Shown here: positions 31,310 to 39,517 of the stretch, piece after piece
How positions within the stretch are numbered: position 1 is the stretch's first letter
Layout: every line of letters starts with the position of its first letter
Assembly: GCA_033763635.1 (NCBI GenBank)
Contig: JANRKG010000214.1
Coordinates: 1-47,036, forward strand
Reading direction: 5' to 3'
DNA from: JANRKG01 sp033763635
GTDB lineage: Bacteria; Cyanobacteriota; Cyanobacteriia; GCF-001939115
Length of the DNA: 47,036 nucleotides
Notes under the pieces: model-generated
The model's input: the letters and a program-made list of their open reading frames with translations, nothing else
Database searches by the model: none
Told to the model about the DNA's origin: nothing
Made by a program: the position numbers and the translations under genes

Positions 31310-31765
31310 TCAGGCTTTGGGGGTCAGGGCGAAGAGGGCATCAAAGTCCTTAATCGCTTCTGCGTAATTGCGAATTGCTTGACGGTAATCCTGATTTTTA
31401 GCCGCTTCATCAATTTCCACCAGATGACCCAAAATTCCCTTCGAAGCGAAAATTGCCTTTTCTCGCACTTCCGGGAGCAAAATACGGGTTAAACGACTGG
31501 TGGTTGGTCCCAATTCCCCAAAAGGTCCATGAATAAAAGAACGAACATCCGTCCATTGACGGTTCTGGATCAGGGTAGCCAGTGCTTGCATTCGGCCCCG
31601 AAACCCTTCCAGGGTTCCTACATAGCGTTGCACTTGTTCTAACTGGGCGGGGGTATAGGTTGCAGCCGCCTTCGTTGTTGCAGCGAGGACGGGACTGCTC
31701 ACCATCAGCAAAAAGGCAATAATCACTCCCACAAACAAGACGAGCAGAGAACGATTGCGTTGCAT
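31310..31765 (-). CDS. psbQ: Photosystem II extrinsic protein PsbQ (CyanoQ), without lipobox
   Basis: PsbQ sits on the lumenal face of photosystem II and stabilises the oxygen-evolving complex. The 151-aa protein has a signal peptide (residues 1 to about 28, ending VSSPVLA) and a four-helix domain with YTPAQLEQVQRYVGTLEGFRGRM, LIQNRQWTDVRSFIHGPFGEL, LLPEVREKAIF and YAEAIKDFDALFALTP. In most cyanobacteria the processed protein is lipid-anchored through a cysteine. No cysteine occurs in the signal region here, and the site fits ordinary signal peptidase I. It is the first gene of a tight psbQ-oxidase-cobW series. Confidence 0.93.
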   Translation of the reverse strand: MQRNRSLLVLFVGVIIAFLLMVSSPVLAATTKAAATYTPAQLEQVQRYVGTLEGFRGRMQALATLIQNRQWTDVRSFIHGPFGELGPTTSRLTRILLPEVREKAIFASKGILGHLVEIDEAAKNQDYRQAIRNYAEAIKDFDALFALTPKA

Positions 31766-31893
31766 AGTTCTTTAATCTAATAGGACGAATCTGACAAAAT
31801 CCCCTGCAATTGTAAACAAGTCCTAAACAATAGAAAAGTGTCTGGAGATGTTTCACTTAGAGGTTGGAAGTGTTGTTAGGGTAATAGGGAATG

Positions 31894-31914
31894 GGTCATT
31901 GGTCATTGGTTATG
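31894..31914. repeat. Tandem heptamer GGTCATT-GGTCATT-GGTTATG
   Basis: Three adjacent 7-bp units (31894-31900, 31901-31907, 31908-31914; the third differs in two bases) lie between divergent psbQ and the aldo/keto reductase gene. The preceding AATAGGGAATGG recurs near 38862. Low-complexity heptamers of this type are a cyanobacterial feature. Confidence 0.5.
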
Positions 31915-31988
31915 GGACAGGGGGAGATGCAAATCTATGATTACCCATTCTTTGCATACAATACAAGTGTTCTAATAAGCAAATTCTT

Positions 31989-32951
31989 ATGGAAAAACGA
32001 TCGCTCGGTAAAACAGATATTCAGATTACCCCCCTGATCATGGGTACGTGGCAGGCGGGGAAGAATATGTGGGTTGGGATTGAGGATAACGATACCCTGG
32101 CGGCGATTCGGGCGGCTGTTGATACTGGGATTACGACGATCGACACGGCGGAGATTTACGGGGAAGGCCATTCCGAACGAATTGTGGCGCGGGCGATCGA
32201 GGATGTGCGAGGTCAGGTGATTCTGGCGACGAAGGTATTTTCCAACCACCTGAAGTATCAGCAAGTGATCGAAGCCTGTGAGAATTCGCTACGAAATCTC
32301 AAGACAGATTACATCGATCTCTATCAGATTCACTGGCCTTCCGGGTCGTTTGCGAGTGAAGTAGTACCGATCGAAGAAACCATGTCGGCCCTGAACGACC
32401 TGAAACAGCAGGGGAAAATCCGGGCGATCGGAGTCTCAAACTTTTCGTTGGATCAGTTGGAATCCGCTGCCCGCTATGGACGCATTGACAGCATTCAACC
32501 GCCCTACTCCCTCTTCTGGCGGCAGATCGAAAAAGACCTCCAGCCCTATTGTGTGGAAAACCAGATCTCGATCCTGGCTTACTCTGCTCTGGCTCAGGGG
32601 TTGCTGACGGGCAAATTCAATATGGAACATCAGTTTCCGCCCGAAGATAACCGTTCCAGGAACAAACTCTTTCAGGAAGGAAATTACCAGCGTGCTCAGC
32701 AAGCTCTGGACCGTCTCCGCCCGATCGCAGACCGTCACCAAACATCTCTCGGTAATCTGGCGCTGGCCTGGTTGATCGCCCAGCCCCAGACGAATGCGAT
32801 CGTCGGGGCACGGAATCCCCAACAGGCGATCGACAATACCCATGCGGCAAATGTCCATCTTTCGGAGGCAGATTTGCAGGAGATTGATGCGATCGGTCGG
32901 ATTGTGACCGATCCCCTGGGAGATGACCCAATTATGTGGCACTGGCGTTAA
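31989..32951 (+). CDS. Aldo/keto reductase
   Basis: The 320-aa NADPH-dependent oxidoreductase has a TIM-barrel fold. The catalytic motif DTAEIYGEGHSERIVARAI (Asp and Tyr near residues 49-54), the lysine in ILATKVFS, the histidine in LYQIHWP and the NADPH-binding AIVGARNPQQAIDN near the C-terminus are all present. The substrate is not predictable; the closest-looking group handles small aldehydes or sugar-derived ketones. It is the first gene of a same-strand series continuing with the epimerase-like gene. Confidence 0.92.
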   Translation: MEKRSLGKTDIQITPLIMGTWQAGKNMWVGIEDNDTLAAIRAAVDTGITTIDTAEIYGEGHSERIVARAIEDVRGQVILATKVFSNHLKYQQVIEACENSLRNLKTDYIDLYQIHWPSGSFASEVVPIEETMSALNDLKQQGKIRAIGVSNFSLDQLESAARYGRIDSIQPPYSLFWRQIEKDLQPYCVENQISILAYSALAQGLLTGKFNMEHQFPPEDNRSRNKLFQEGNYQRAQQALDRLRPIADRHQTSLGNLALAWLIAQPQTNAIVGARNPQQAIDNTHAANVHLSEADLQEIDAIGRIVTDPLGDDPIMWHWR

Positions 32952-33025
32952 CTGCTCAACTTCCCCAAGAAACACGAAACTTTGGGTCTTTAATCATTCC
33001 AATCTGTCCCCTACCTCCAAATTCG

Positions 33026-34087
33026 GTGCGTATTACCATTCAACCCTTTACGGTTCATAAACGGTTTGCCCTCACGATCAGCCGAGGCACGACTGCCCAA
33101 ACGACGAATGTTTGGGTGCGGGTTGAACAGGATGGGATTGAAGGGTGGGGGGAAGCGTCCCCTTTCTCAACGGGCGATCGTCCCCAAACCACCGAGGGAC
33201 TCGTCGCGGCTCTGGAACACCTGACTCCCCTGCTGCAACCCTTCAGCCCCCTCGATCGCCAGGTCATTCATTCGGAAATTCTGTTGGATGCAGGAATTCC
33301 CTCGGCGGCGGAAGCGGCCCTTGACATGGCCCTTTGGGATTGGGTCGGCAAACGGGCAGGGCTTCCCCTCTGGCAACTGTGGGGCTTCGATTTGGGCCGC
33401 ATTCCCCCGACTTCTGCGACGATCGGCATCAGTTCCCCAGAAGCGGGACGGGAACGGGTGCGGAACTGGCTTCAGGTGGCGGAGGTGGATGTCTTCAAAG
33501 TCAAGTTAGGCAGTCCATCGGGTCTAGAGTCCGATCGGGCCTTGTTTGAAGCAGTGCAAGACGAGGCCATGCTGGACGGGCGCACTCCGAACTTTATGGT
33601 GGATGCAAATGGGGGGTGGACCGTGCAGGAGGCGCTGCAAATGGCGGACTGGTTAGCGGATCGAGGAGTGCTGTATCTGGAACAACCCTTACCCAGAGGT
33701 CAGGAGCATGACTTGAAGCAGCTTCACGATCGATCGCCCCTGCCCATCTTTGTGGATGAGAGTTGCTGGACGAGTTTTGACCTGCCTACGCTGGCCGATC
33801 GCGTCAGTGGGATCAATATCAAGTTAATGAAGTGTCGGGGGCTGACGGAAGCCCTGCGGATGCTCCATACGGCTCGTGCATTAGGACTCGATACGATGGT
33901 GGGCTGTTACTCCGATAGTTCCCTGGCAAATACAGCAGCGGCCCATCTGTCTCCCCTACTGGAGCATGTCGATCTCGATAGCCATCTCAATTTGGTCGAT
34001 GATCCCTTTCACGGTGCTACCTTACGATCGGGAAGGTTATTACCCAATTCGTTGCCCGGTCTGGGAGTAGAACGTGCTGACTCGTGA
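33026..34087 (+). CDS. dgcA: Enolase-superfamily epimerase/racemase (dipeptide epimerase or N-acetyl-D-Glu racemase DgcA-like)
   Basis: The 353-aa protein has the enolase-superfamily layout of a capping domain and a barrel. The KxK acid/base pair is in VFKVKLG (about 159-161). The three Mg ligands are in MVDANGGW (Asp about 192), LEQPLPRG (Glu about 217) and FVDES (Asp about 243), and the opposite lysine is in INIKLMKCRG (about 266). This is the pattern of L-Ala-D/L-Glu epimerase and of DgcA, the N-acetyl-D-glutamate racemase. The 14-bp overlap with a DgcN-like gene favours the DgcA reading. A GTG at 33026 is preferred as start; a GTG at 32936 would add 30 unconserved residues and overlap the aldo/keto reductase. 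Confidence 0.8.
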   Translation: MRITIQPFTVHKRFALTISRGTTAQTTNVWVRVEQDGIEGWGEASPFSTGDRPQTTEGLVAALEHLTPLLQPFSPLDRQVIHSEILLDAGIPSAAEAALDMALWDWVGKRAGLPLWQLWGFDLGRIPPTSATIGISSPEAGRERVRNWLQVAEVDVFKVKLGSPSGLESDRALFEAVQDEAMLDGRTPNFMVDANGGWTVQEALQMADWLADRGVLYLEQPLPRGQEHDLKQLHDRSPLPIFVDESCWTSFDLPTLADRVSGINIKLMKCRGLTEALRMLHTARALGLDTMVGCYSDSSLANTAAAHLSPLLEHVDLDSHLNLVDDPFHGATLRSGRLLPNSLPGLGVERADS

Positions 34088-35111
34088 ACACCGAATTGCA
34101 ATTTTGCTCCATGAAGGCGTGAAAGGTCTGCATGGAAAGACAGGGCTGTCTGTCCTGCGGTACAGTGAGGCTTCTGTAGTGGCGGTGATTGATCGGGACA
34201 CTGCCGGATGCTCTCTGCCCGAACTGACCGGAATTTCGCGTTCTGTGCCGATCGTCGCTTCAGTTCAAGAAGCCCTCGCCTATGAACCCGATGTGTTACT
34301 GATTGGAATTGCTCCTTCTGGTGGGGTGTTGCCTGAGATGGGGTGGCAGGAGGTGAAACAGGCGATCGATGCAGGGTTATCGATTGTGAATGGTCTACAT
34401 ACCTTCATGGCAACCCATCCCGATGTGCCTCCCGTGAAGGACCAGCAGTGGATTTGGGATGTGCGACGGGAGCCATCCGGGTTGACGGTAGGCCGAGGCC
34501 AAGCTCGATCCCTGGACTGTCTGCGTGTTCTGACAGTGGGAACGGATATGGCAGTGGGGAAAATGTCTACCAGCCTGGAACTGAATCGGACGGCCCAGCA
34601 ACGGGGGCTGCGATCGAAATTCATCGCGACGGGACAAACGGGCCTCATGTTGGGGGAAACGGGGGTGGCTCTGGATGCGGTACGGGTGGATTTTGCATCG
34701 GGGGCGATCGAAAAATTTGTGATGGAATTTGGCCCCGATCACGACATTTTGCACATTGAAGGTCAGGGTTCTCTGATGAATCCGGCCTCCACTGCAACCC
34801 TGCCCCTCCTGCGGGGTTCCCAACCCACTCACCTGATCCTGGTGCATCGCGCCGGACAAACCCAGATTCGGAGTTTTCCAGATTTCACCATTCCCCCCTT
34901 GCCGGAGGTGATTCGGGTGTATGAAACCGTTGCCAGTGCGGGAGGAACCTTTGCCCCGGTACGGATCGTAGCCATTGCCCTCAATACGGGGCATTTGGAA
35001 GAAGACGAGGCTCAGATGGCGATCGAACAAGTGCAAATTACGACAGGTCTTCCCTGTACTGATCCGATCCGGTATGACGCGAATTTGTTATTAGATGCCA
35101 TTCTTGCCTGA
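34074..35111 (+). CDS. dgcN: DUF1611 protein, D-glutamate N-acetyltransferase DgcN-like
   Basis: The 345-aa protein has a Rossmann-like N-terminal DUF1611 domain (RIAILLHEGVKGLHGKTGLSVLRY, DVLLIGIAPSGG) and a C-terminal P-loop-like domain with VGTDMAVGKMSTSLELNR, FIATGQTGLMLGETG, and DHDILHIEGQGSLMNPAST. Homologues acting in D-glutamate catabolism (DgcN) acetylate D-glutamate, which DgcA then racemises to N-acetyl-L-glutamate. The start is GTG at 34074, inside the end of the epimerase gene, so the two are translationally coupled. The reaction assignment rests on family and pairing, not on residues proven here. Confidence 0.8.
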   Translation: MLTREHRIAILLHEGVKGLHGKTGLSVLRYSEASVVAVIDRDTAGCSLPELTGISRSVPIVASVQEALAYEPDVLLIGIAPSGGVLPEMGWQEVKQAIDAGLSIVNGLHTFMATHPDVPPVKDQQWIWDVRREPSGLTVGRGQARSLDCLRVLTVGTDMAVGKMSTSLELNRTAQQRGLRSKFIATGQTGLMLGETGVALDAVRVDFASGAIEKFVMEFGPDHDILHIEGQGSLMNPASTATLPLLRGSQPTHLILVHRAGQTQIRSFPDFTIPPLPEVIRVYETVASAGGTFAPVRIVAIALNTGHLEEDEAQMAIEQVQITTGLPCTDPIRYDANLLLDAILA

Positions 35112-35145
35112 AACTTTTCCTTGGAAAAACATCTAAAGATTGACT

Positions 35146-35736
35146 ATGACAAGCGGACTAAAACTGAATCTGGGTTGTGGCAGCAAACGTTTGGAGGGAT
35201 ACATCAACGTTGATAAGTATGGTGATCCCGATGTACGTCTGGATTTGGAAACCTTTCCCTGGCCCTGGCCTGATGATTCCGTTAGTGAAATTCTGCTCAT
35301 TCATGTTCTGGAACATTTAGGCAAGGATACAGAAATCTATCTAAATCTCATCAAAGAGATGTATCGGGTGTGCCAGGCTGATGCTCGGATTCTCATTGAA
35401 GTTCCCCACCACCGTCATGATTTCTTCTTCGATGACCCGACCCATGTGCGGGTGATCACTCCTCTGGGGCTTTCCCTCTTTTCCCAGCGCTTAAATTATC
35501 TCTGGATGGAAAAACAGGCTGCGAATACGACGCTAGGACTGTATTTGGGGGTGGATTTTGAGGTCGTTAAACTCCAGTACTATCCCAGCCAATACTGGTT
35601 TCAGTTGCATCCCGAACCTGAGGTTGATCTGGAGTTACTGCTTTCTGAAAGTGCGTACTACAACAATTTGATTGAGCAACTCACCTTTGAAGTGCAAGTG
35701 ATCAAACCTGCTGGGAGTCGGGTCGGAAACTCCTGA
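35146..35736 (+). CDS. Class I SAM-dependent methyltransferase
   Basis: The 196-aa protein starts with the SAM-binding motif I LNLGCGSKRLEGYINVD, typical of small stand-alone methyltransferases of the kind linked to sugar or lipid modification. The acidic residue of motif II appears in VRLDLE and motif post-I in ILLIHVLEHL. The substrate is unknown. The ATG at 35146 is preferred over a TTG two codons upstream. It begins 34 bp after dgcN and may be transcribed with it. Confidence 0.87.
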   Translation: MTSGLKLNLGCGSKRLEGYINVDKYGDPDVRLDLETFPWPWPDDSVSEILLIHVLEHLGKDTEIYLNLIKEMYRVCQADARILIEVPHHRHDFFFDDPTHVRVITPLGLSLFSQRLNYLWMEKQAANTTLGLYLGVDFEVVKLQYYPSQYWFQLHPEPEVDLELLLSESAYYNNLIEQLTFEVQVIKPAGSRVGNS

Positions 35737-35738
35737 GA

Positions 35739-38700
35739 CTATTTCTTCTCGACGCGAAAACTGGCAATCTTCCAAGGCTGAACCAACAGACCTTCTCCAT
35801 TCGAAAGGGCTGTTGGTTCGATCGCCTGTTCTAATAAATCCACCCGCTCCCCGATCGTCAGTGGAAAATCGCTGCGAAATTCAAGCAGGGCATCCTTCCC
35901 CTGAGTTTCGTAACACCGGATGATCCACTGCTCCGGGTCATCCTCAGATTGTTTCAAAGCACTGAGAACCAGATTTTCGGCTCCCAGATAGAGAAATTGT
36001 CCGATCGGAGGCAGTTTTTTTTCAGAAGCACCCATTTCTGTCAAAAGAACGGTCTGCAAGGGTAGATTCAGTTCGTAGCCCCGTCGAACGGTCTGCGCCG
36101 ATCGCCACTCCCCTGCATGGGGATAGAGCGCGTAGGTAAACCCATGCACACCGCGATCAGCTTCTGGATCGGGCCACTCCGCGCCTCGCAGGAGGGTCAA
36201 CCGGAGTTGATTCGGCTGGGCATCATAGCCGTATTTGGAATCATTTAACAAACTGACTCCATAGGTGCCATCACTGAGGTCTGCCCACCGTAACCCAGGA
36301 ACTTCCCACTGAGCTTTCGCTTCCGGTGTTTCTCCACGAGTCGAGCGTTCGATCGACCCAAACGGAATCTCATAGGTGGCGATATCCGCCTCTATCGTCA
36401 GGGGAAAGGCAGCTTTGACAAGAACGTGGCGATCGACCCATTCCACTACCGTTTCGATCTTGAGCAGGGGTGATCCAGCCTGTAACACATATTCTTGATG
36501 AAAGAGGGAATTGCCAATCCGTCGCCGCACCCAAAAACGGGTTTGTAATTCGCCTGTTTCCAGTCCTGTCTCTGGTAGAGATAGAACAGGTAAGGGATGG
36601 TCGGCATAGTTGGGGTCAATATTCCAGGCATCCCAATACTGGCCCTTGTCCTCAAATGCCTGAAGTTGATTGCCGCGCCCTGCCAGAACCTCTCGCTGCG
36701 CCTGTTTATCCCAAATGCTTTGTAAATCTCCCGTTTCGGGTTGAATCTGCACCCTGAGAAATTCGTTTTCTAGCACGAAGGGGAGGGGAGCGGTGGTTGG
36801 AGTCGCTTCTCCGGGACAGACCCAGAACACCCGATAGCCAACAGATGGCACCCGATCGGCTTTAAACAAGAGTGCCTGTTCCCGATCGCTGATCTGGGAA
36901 GTCACAGGTTTCCCCTCGCTGTCATATACCCGCCAGAACGCGCCCAACGCTCTGAACTGGGCAAACTCTAACTGCACGACCTCCGATCGCTCCCAATTCA
37001 GGGCATTGAACACGACCACTGGGTAAGCTCCAAACAGGGGAGATTCAGGAAGTTGAATCTGGGCGGCGATCGTCTCCAAAGATTGCCGCAAAATCCCCCT
37101 TCCCCTGTGCTTCACCTCCTCCCATGCCTGATTTGCCTCCTCAAATACCTGGGGAATCGCAGAACCCGGAAGGATGTCATGGAACTGGTTGAACAGTGTT
37201 TGCTTCCATGCAGTTTCTAATTCTTGTTGGGGATAGGGCACTCCAGCCCCCAGTGTCGCCAGGGATGCAAACAATTCCGCCTGGTACAGTAACCCCTCAC
37301 AGGTACGATTCGCCTGTTTCTGGTCGGCGTGGGTGGTGTAGCAGCCCCTGTGAAATTCCAGGTAAAGTTCGTTGTTCCACGTAGGGAGGGAAGAGAGGGG
37401 AAGGGACTCTAAATAGTCCAGAGCCGTTCTCGATCGCATCTCTGGAAAAAACGGAGACTTGCGCCAGCGATCGGCAGATTCCAGCATGTCCCGCGTGGGG
37501 CCACCCCCATGATCCCCCACCCCCGGCAACCAGAGGGAATCAGTCATCCTGGTGCGTTGTTCCCAGTCCCAGGCATACTGTCCCATCTTGACGGGATCGA
37601 TCCCTTCCCCAATCGGAGCAGACATCAGGGCCAGGATTTGACTCCCATCGGGGGCTTGCCACCAAAAGAGTTCGTTCGGGTATTGGTTCGTGTCATTCCA
37701 GCGCAGTTTTTGGGTGACGAAGTATTTCACCCCACCCTGAAGCAGTAATTGGGGCAACTGCCAGCAAAACCCAAACGTATCGGGCAACCAGGCGATCGTA
37801 TCCAGCTTGCCAAACTTCTCACGGGTGTATCGCTGTCCATAGAGCAACTGACGGGCGATCGATTCTCCACTGACCAAGTTTAAATCTGGCTCGACCCACA
37901 ACCCCCCGACAATTTCCCAGCGTCCCGTTTTGACCTGATCCTGAATTGCCTTGAACAAGTCAGGGCGATGCGCTTCCACCCAGGCATAGAGGGCCGGGGT
38001 CGAGTGGCAGAAGGTTAAATCTGGAAACTCTTTTTGTAGATTGAGAACAGACTGAAAGGTGCGGTCTGCGGCTTCCCAGGTATCCGCAACGGGCCATAAC
38101 CAGGCCAGATCGAGGTGAGCATGTCCCACTAAGCCGATCGTCCGTTCTTTCATGCCGATCGCCAACGGTTCGACTGCTTGCCGCAACTGAGCAAGGGCCC
38201 GATCGAAGACAGGGCGATCGGGCAGGAGGTTCCAGGGAATGGGGGTGACGCGATCGGTCAGGGTTTCCAGGTGTTCTGGAGCAAAGGCCATCAGGTAGGA
38301 GCGCAACACCGCCAGTTCATCCGCCACGAATCCGGGTTCCCATCCCTCCTGACCGGGAGGCACTTCGTAGACGAGGCGCGATCGCATCAGTGCCCCCTCA
38401 TCATGTCCCGGACTGAGCAATCGGATCGCGAGATTGAAGGTATCCCCCGGTTGCACCGTCTCACCCAACAAAAGGCGGGGAGCGCAATCAAACAAGTCTC
38501 CTTCCTGTACTAACTTGCCATTCACATAAATCTGGGCCTGTTCTGCCCACCACAGCAGCGCAATCCGCAGGGTCAGCCCTGCCACTGGATACCCCTGTAA
38601 AGTTTCTGGAATCACGACCTGTTGTGAAAACCAGCGAACGACTCGACCCCGAACCCAGGGTAAGTGGTCTTTGGCATTCACGTCTGCGATCGTCCAGTTA

Positions 38701-38834
38701 CCCCAACCCTCGACCTGTAATGCCTCATCGATCGGCAACTCCCCATCCCAATATCGCCACCCCGTCTGAATGCTGCTCTGGGTCAGTTGGCGGAGGCGAT
38801 CGATGGACTGGAGGAGGGGATCAGTGGCATTCAT
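35739..38834 (-). CDS. Glycoside hydrolase family 38 alpha-mannosidase
   Basis: The 1031-aa enzyme hydrolyses alpha-mannosides. An N-terminal beta-sandwich domain (about residues 1-230) is followed by the GH38 catalytic domain with the zinc ligands in GHAHLDLAWLWPVADTW, the nucleophile aspartate in AWLPDTFGFCWQLPQLL and TQKLRWNDTNQYP. The alpha-mannosidase middle domain follows, then the C-terminal beta domain with WDKQAQREVLAGRGNQL and LSLLNDSKYGYDAQ. Members act on glycans or mannosylglycerate-like solutes. No signal peptide is visible, so it is probably cytoplasmic. The start at 38834 replaces a longer frame whose first 29 residues come from repeat-rich DNA. Confidence 0.95.
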   Translation of the reverse strand: MNATDPLLQSIDRLRQLTQSSIQTGWRYWDGELPIDEALQVEGWGNWTIADVNAKDHLPWVRGRVVRWFSQQVVIPETLQGYPVAGLTLRIALLWWAEQAQIYVNGKLVQEGDLFDCAPRLLLGETVQPGDTFNLAIRLLSPGHDEGALMRSRLVYEVPPGQEGWEPGFVADELAVLRSYLMAFAPEHLETLTDRVTPIPWNLLPDRPVFDRALAQLRQAVEPLAIGMKERTIGLVGHAHLDLAWLWPVADTWEAADRTFQSVLNLQKEFPDLTFCHSTPALYAWVEAHRPDLFKAIQDQVKTGRWEIVGGLWVEPDLNLVSGESIARQLLYGQRYTREKFGKLDTIAWLPDTFGFCWQLPQLLLQGGVKYFVTQKLRWNDTNQYPNELFWWQAPDGSQILALMSAPIGEGIDPVKMGQYAWDWEQRTRMTDSLWLPGVGDHGGGPTRDMLESADRWRKSPFFPEMRSRTALDYLESLPLSSLPTWNNELYLEFHRGCYTTHADQKQANRTCEGLLYQAELFASLATLGAGVPYPQQELETAWKQTLFNQFHDILPGSAIPQVFEEANQAWEEVKHRGRGILRQSLETIAAQIQLPESPLFGAYPVVVFNALNWERSEVVQLEFAQFRALGAFWRVYDSEGKPVTSQISDREQALLFKADRVPSVGYRVFWVCPGEATPTTAPLPFVLENEFLRVQIQPETGDLQSIWDKQAQREVLAGRGNQLQAFEDKGQYWDAWNIDPNYADHPLPVLSLPETGLETGELQTRFWVRRRIGNSLFHQEYVLQAGSPLLKIETVVEWVDRHVLVKAAFPLTIEADIATYEIPFGSIERSTRGETPEAKAQWEVPGLRWADLSDGTYGVSLLNDSKYGYDAQPNQLRLTLLRGAEWPDPEADRGVHGFTYALYPHAGEWRSAQTVRRGYELNLPLQTVLLTEMGASEKKLPPIGQFLYLGAENLVLSALKQSEDDPEQWIIRCYETQGKDALLEFRSDFPLTIGERVDLLEQAIEPTALSNGEGLLVQPWKIASFRVEKK

Positions 38835-38844
38835 GGCAGGGTGA

Positions 38845-38875
38845 GGGGAATGGGGAATGATAGGGAATGGGTGAT
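38845..38875. repeat. GGGGAAT-type heptamer repeat
   Basis: GGGGAAT occurs at 38845-38851 and 38852-38858, followed by GATAGGGAATGGGTGAT, upstream of the mannosidase gene. The inverted wording ATTCCCTATGACCCATTC appears about 40 bp further on. It shares AGGGAATGGGT with the repeat region near 31890. Confidence 0.45.
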
Positions 38876-39044
38876 CGCGGTGAAGTCTAGAAAAGTTTAT
38901 TCCCGATTCCCTATGACCCATTCACAAATTCACATTCGATCGTACCTTACCGCTGATCCCTCTTCCGGTGAAGTCCGTCTCTACCCATCTATGGATTAAT
39001 CCCATTCGCTCGATTCATTACGCTGACAGTAACAGAATGGAACT

Positions 39045-39476
39045 GTGAGCAAGATTATGGTGGACGACGCAAATCAGGAACAGGATTTTGAGCAGGATGA
39101 GGAAATCGTGGAGGCTTGGCCCCAGGTTGTCACCGAATCCTATGGAACGGGCGTAAAAGAGCCTCCAGGGATGAACCTGGGGGGCAATACGATGCGCTCC
39201 CGAATGGAAGCCTATACCGCAGCCAGTCCTGCCTTGAGTGGTGGGGATGTGGATGCAGCCTGGACCTTACACATGGAAGGCGAGGAAATGGTGGGCGGCA
39301 CCGTCGCAACCCCCGATCAGGACGTTGTGGACGAGTTAGGGGCGGCGGTCGGCTTGGAAATGGACGATCGCGCCTTTCTGCGGACTACGGAAATTCTGGA
39401 GCAGCGGGATGATCAGCGCTGGGAACTGGAACCTTCGTCCTCAGAAGATTACACCGATCGCCACAGCGAACTGTAA
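39045..39476 (+). CDS. DUF6335 family protein
   Basis: This 143-aa acidic protein is of a kind found mainly in cyanobacteria. Its conserved part includes YGTGVKEPPGMNLGGNTMRSRMEAYTAASPALSGGDVDAAW and VGGTVATPDQDVVDELGAAVGL, with a disordered acidic N-terminus and a charged C-terminus. No function is known and no membrane or catalytic motif is seen. The start is GTG at 39045, with an ATG four codons later (39057) as an alternative. Confidence 0.8.
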   Translation: MSKIMVDDANQEQDFEQDEEIVEAWPQVVTESYGTGVKEPPGMNLGGNTMRSRMEAYTAASPALSGGDVDAAWTLHMEGEEMVGGTVATPDQDVVDELGAAVGLEMDDRAFLRTTEILEQRDDQRWELEPSSSEDYTDRHSEL

Positions 39477-39479
39477 CAT

Positions 39480-39493
39480 CTGCCCTTTGCCCT
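39480..39493. repeat. Heptamer repeat CTGCCCT-TTGCCCT
   Basis: Two 7-bp units of the same family as at 7434-7469 and 10258-10303, placed between the DUF6335 gene and the SDR gene. Confidence 0.4.
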
Positions 39494-39517
39494 TTATCTA
39501 ATCCATCAACATCAACC

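Noticed and set aside
38913..38999. 28-aa plus-strand ORF starting MTHSQIHIRS
   Set aside because: Too short to judge, lies in repeat-rich DNA and has no clear ribosome-binding site.
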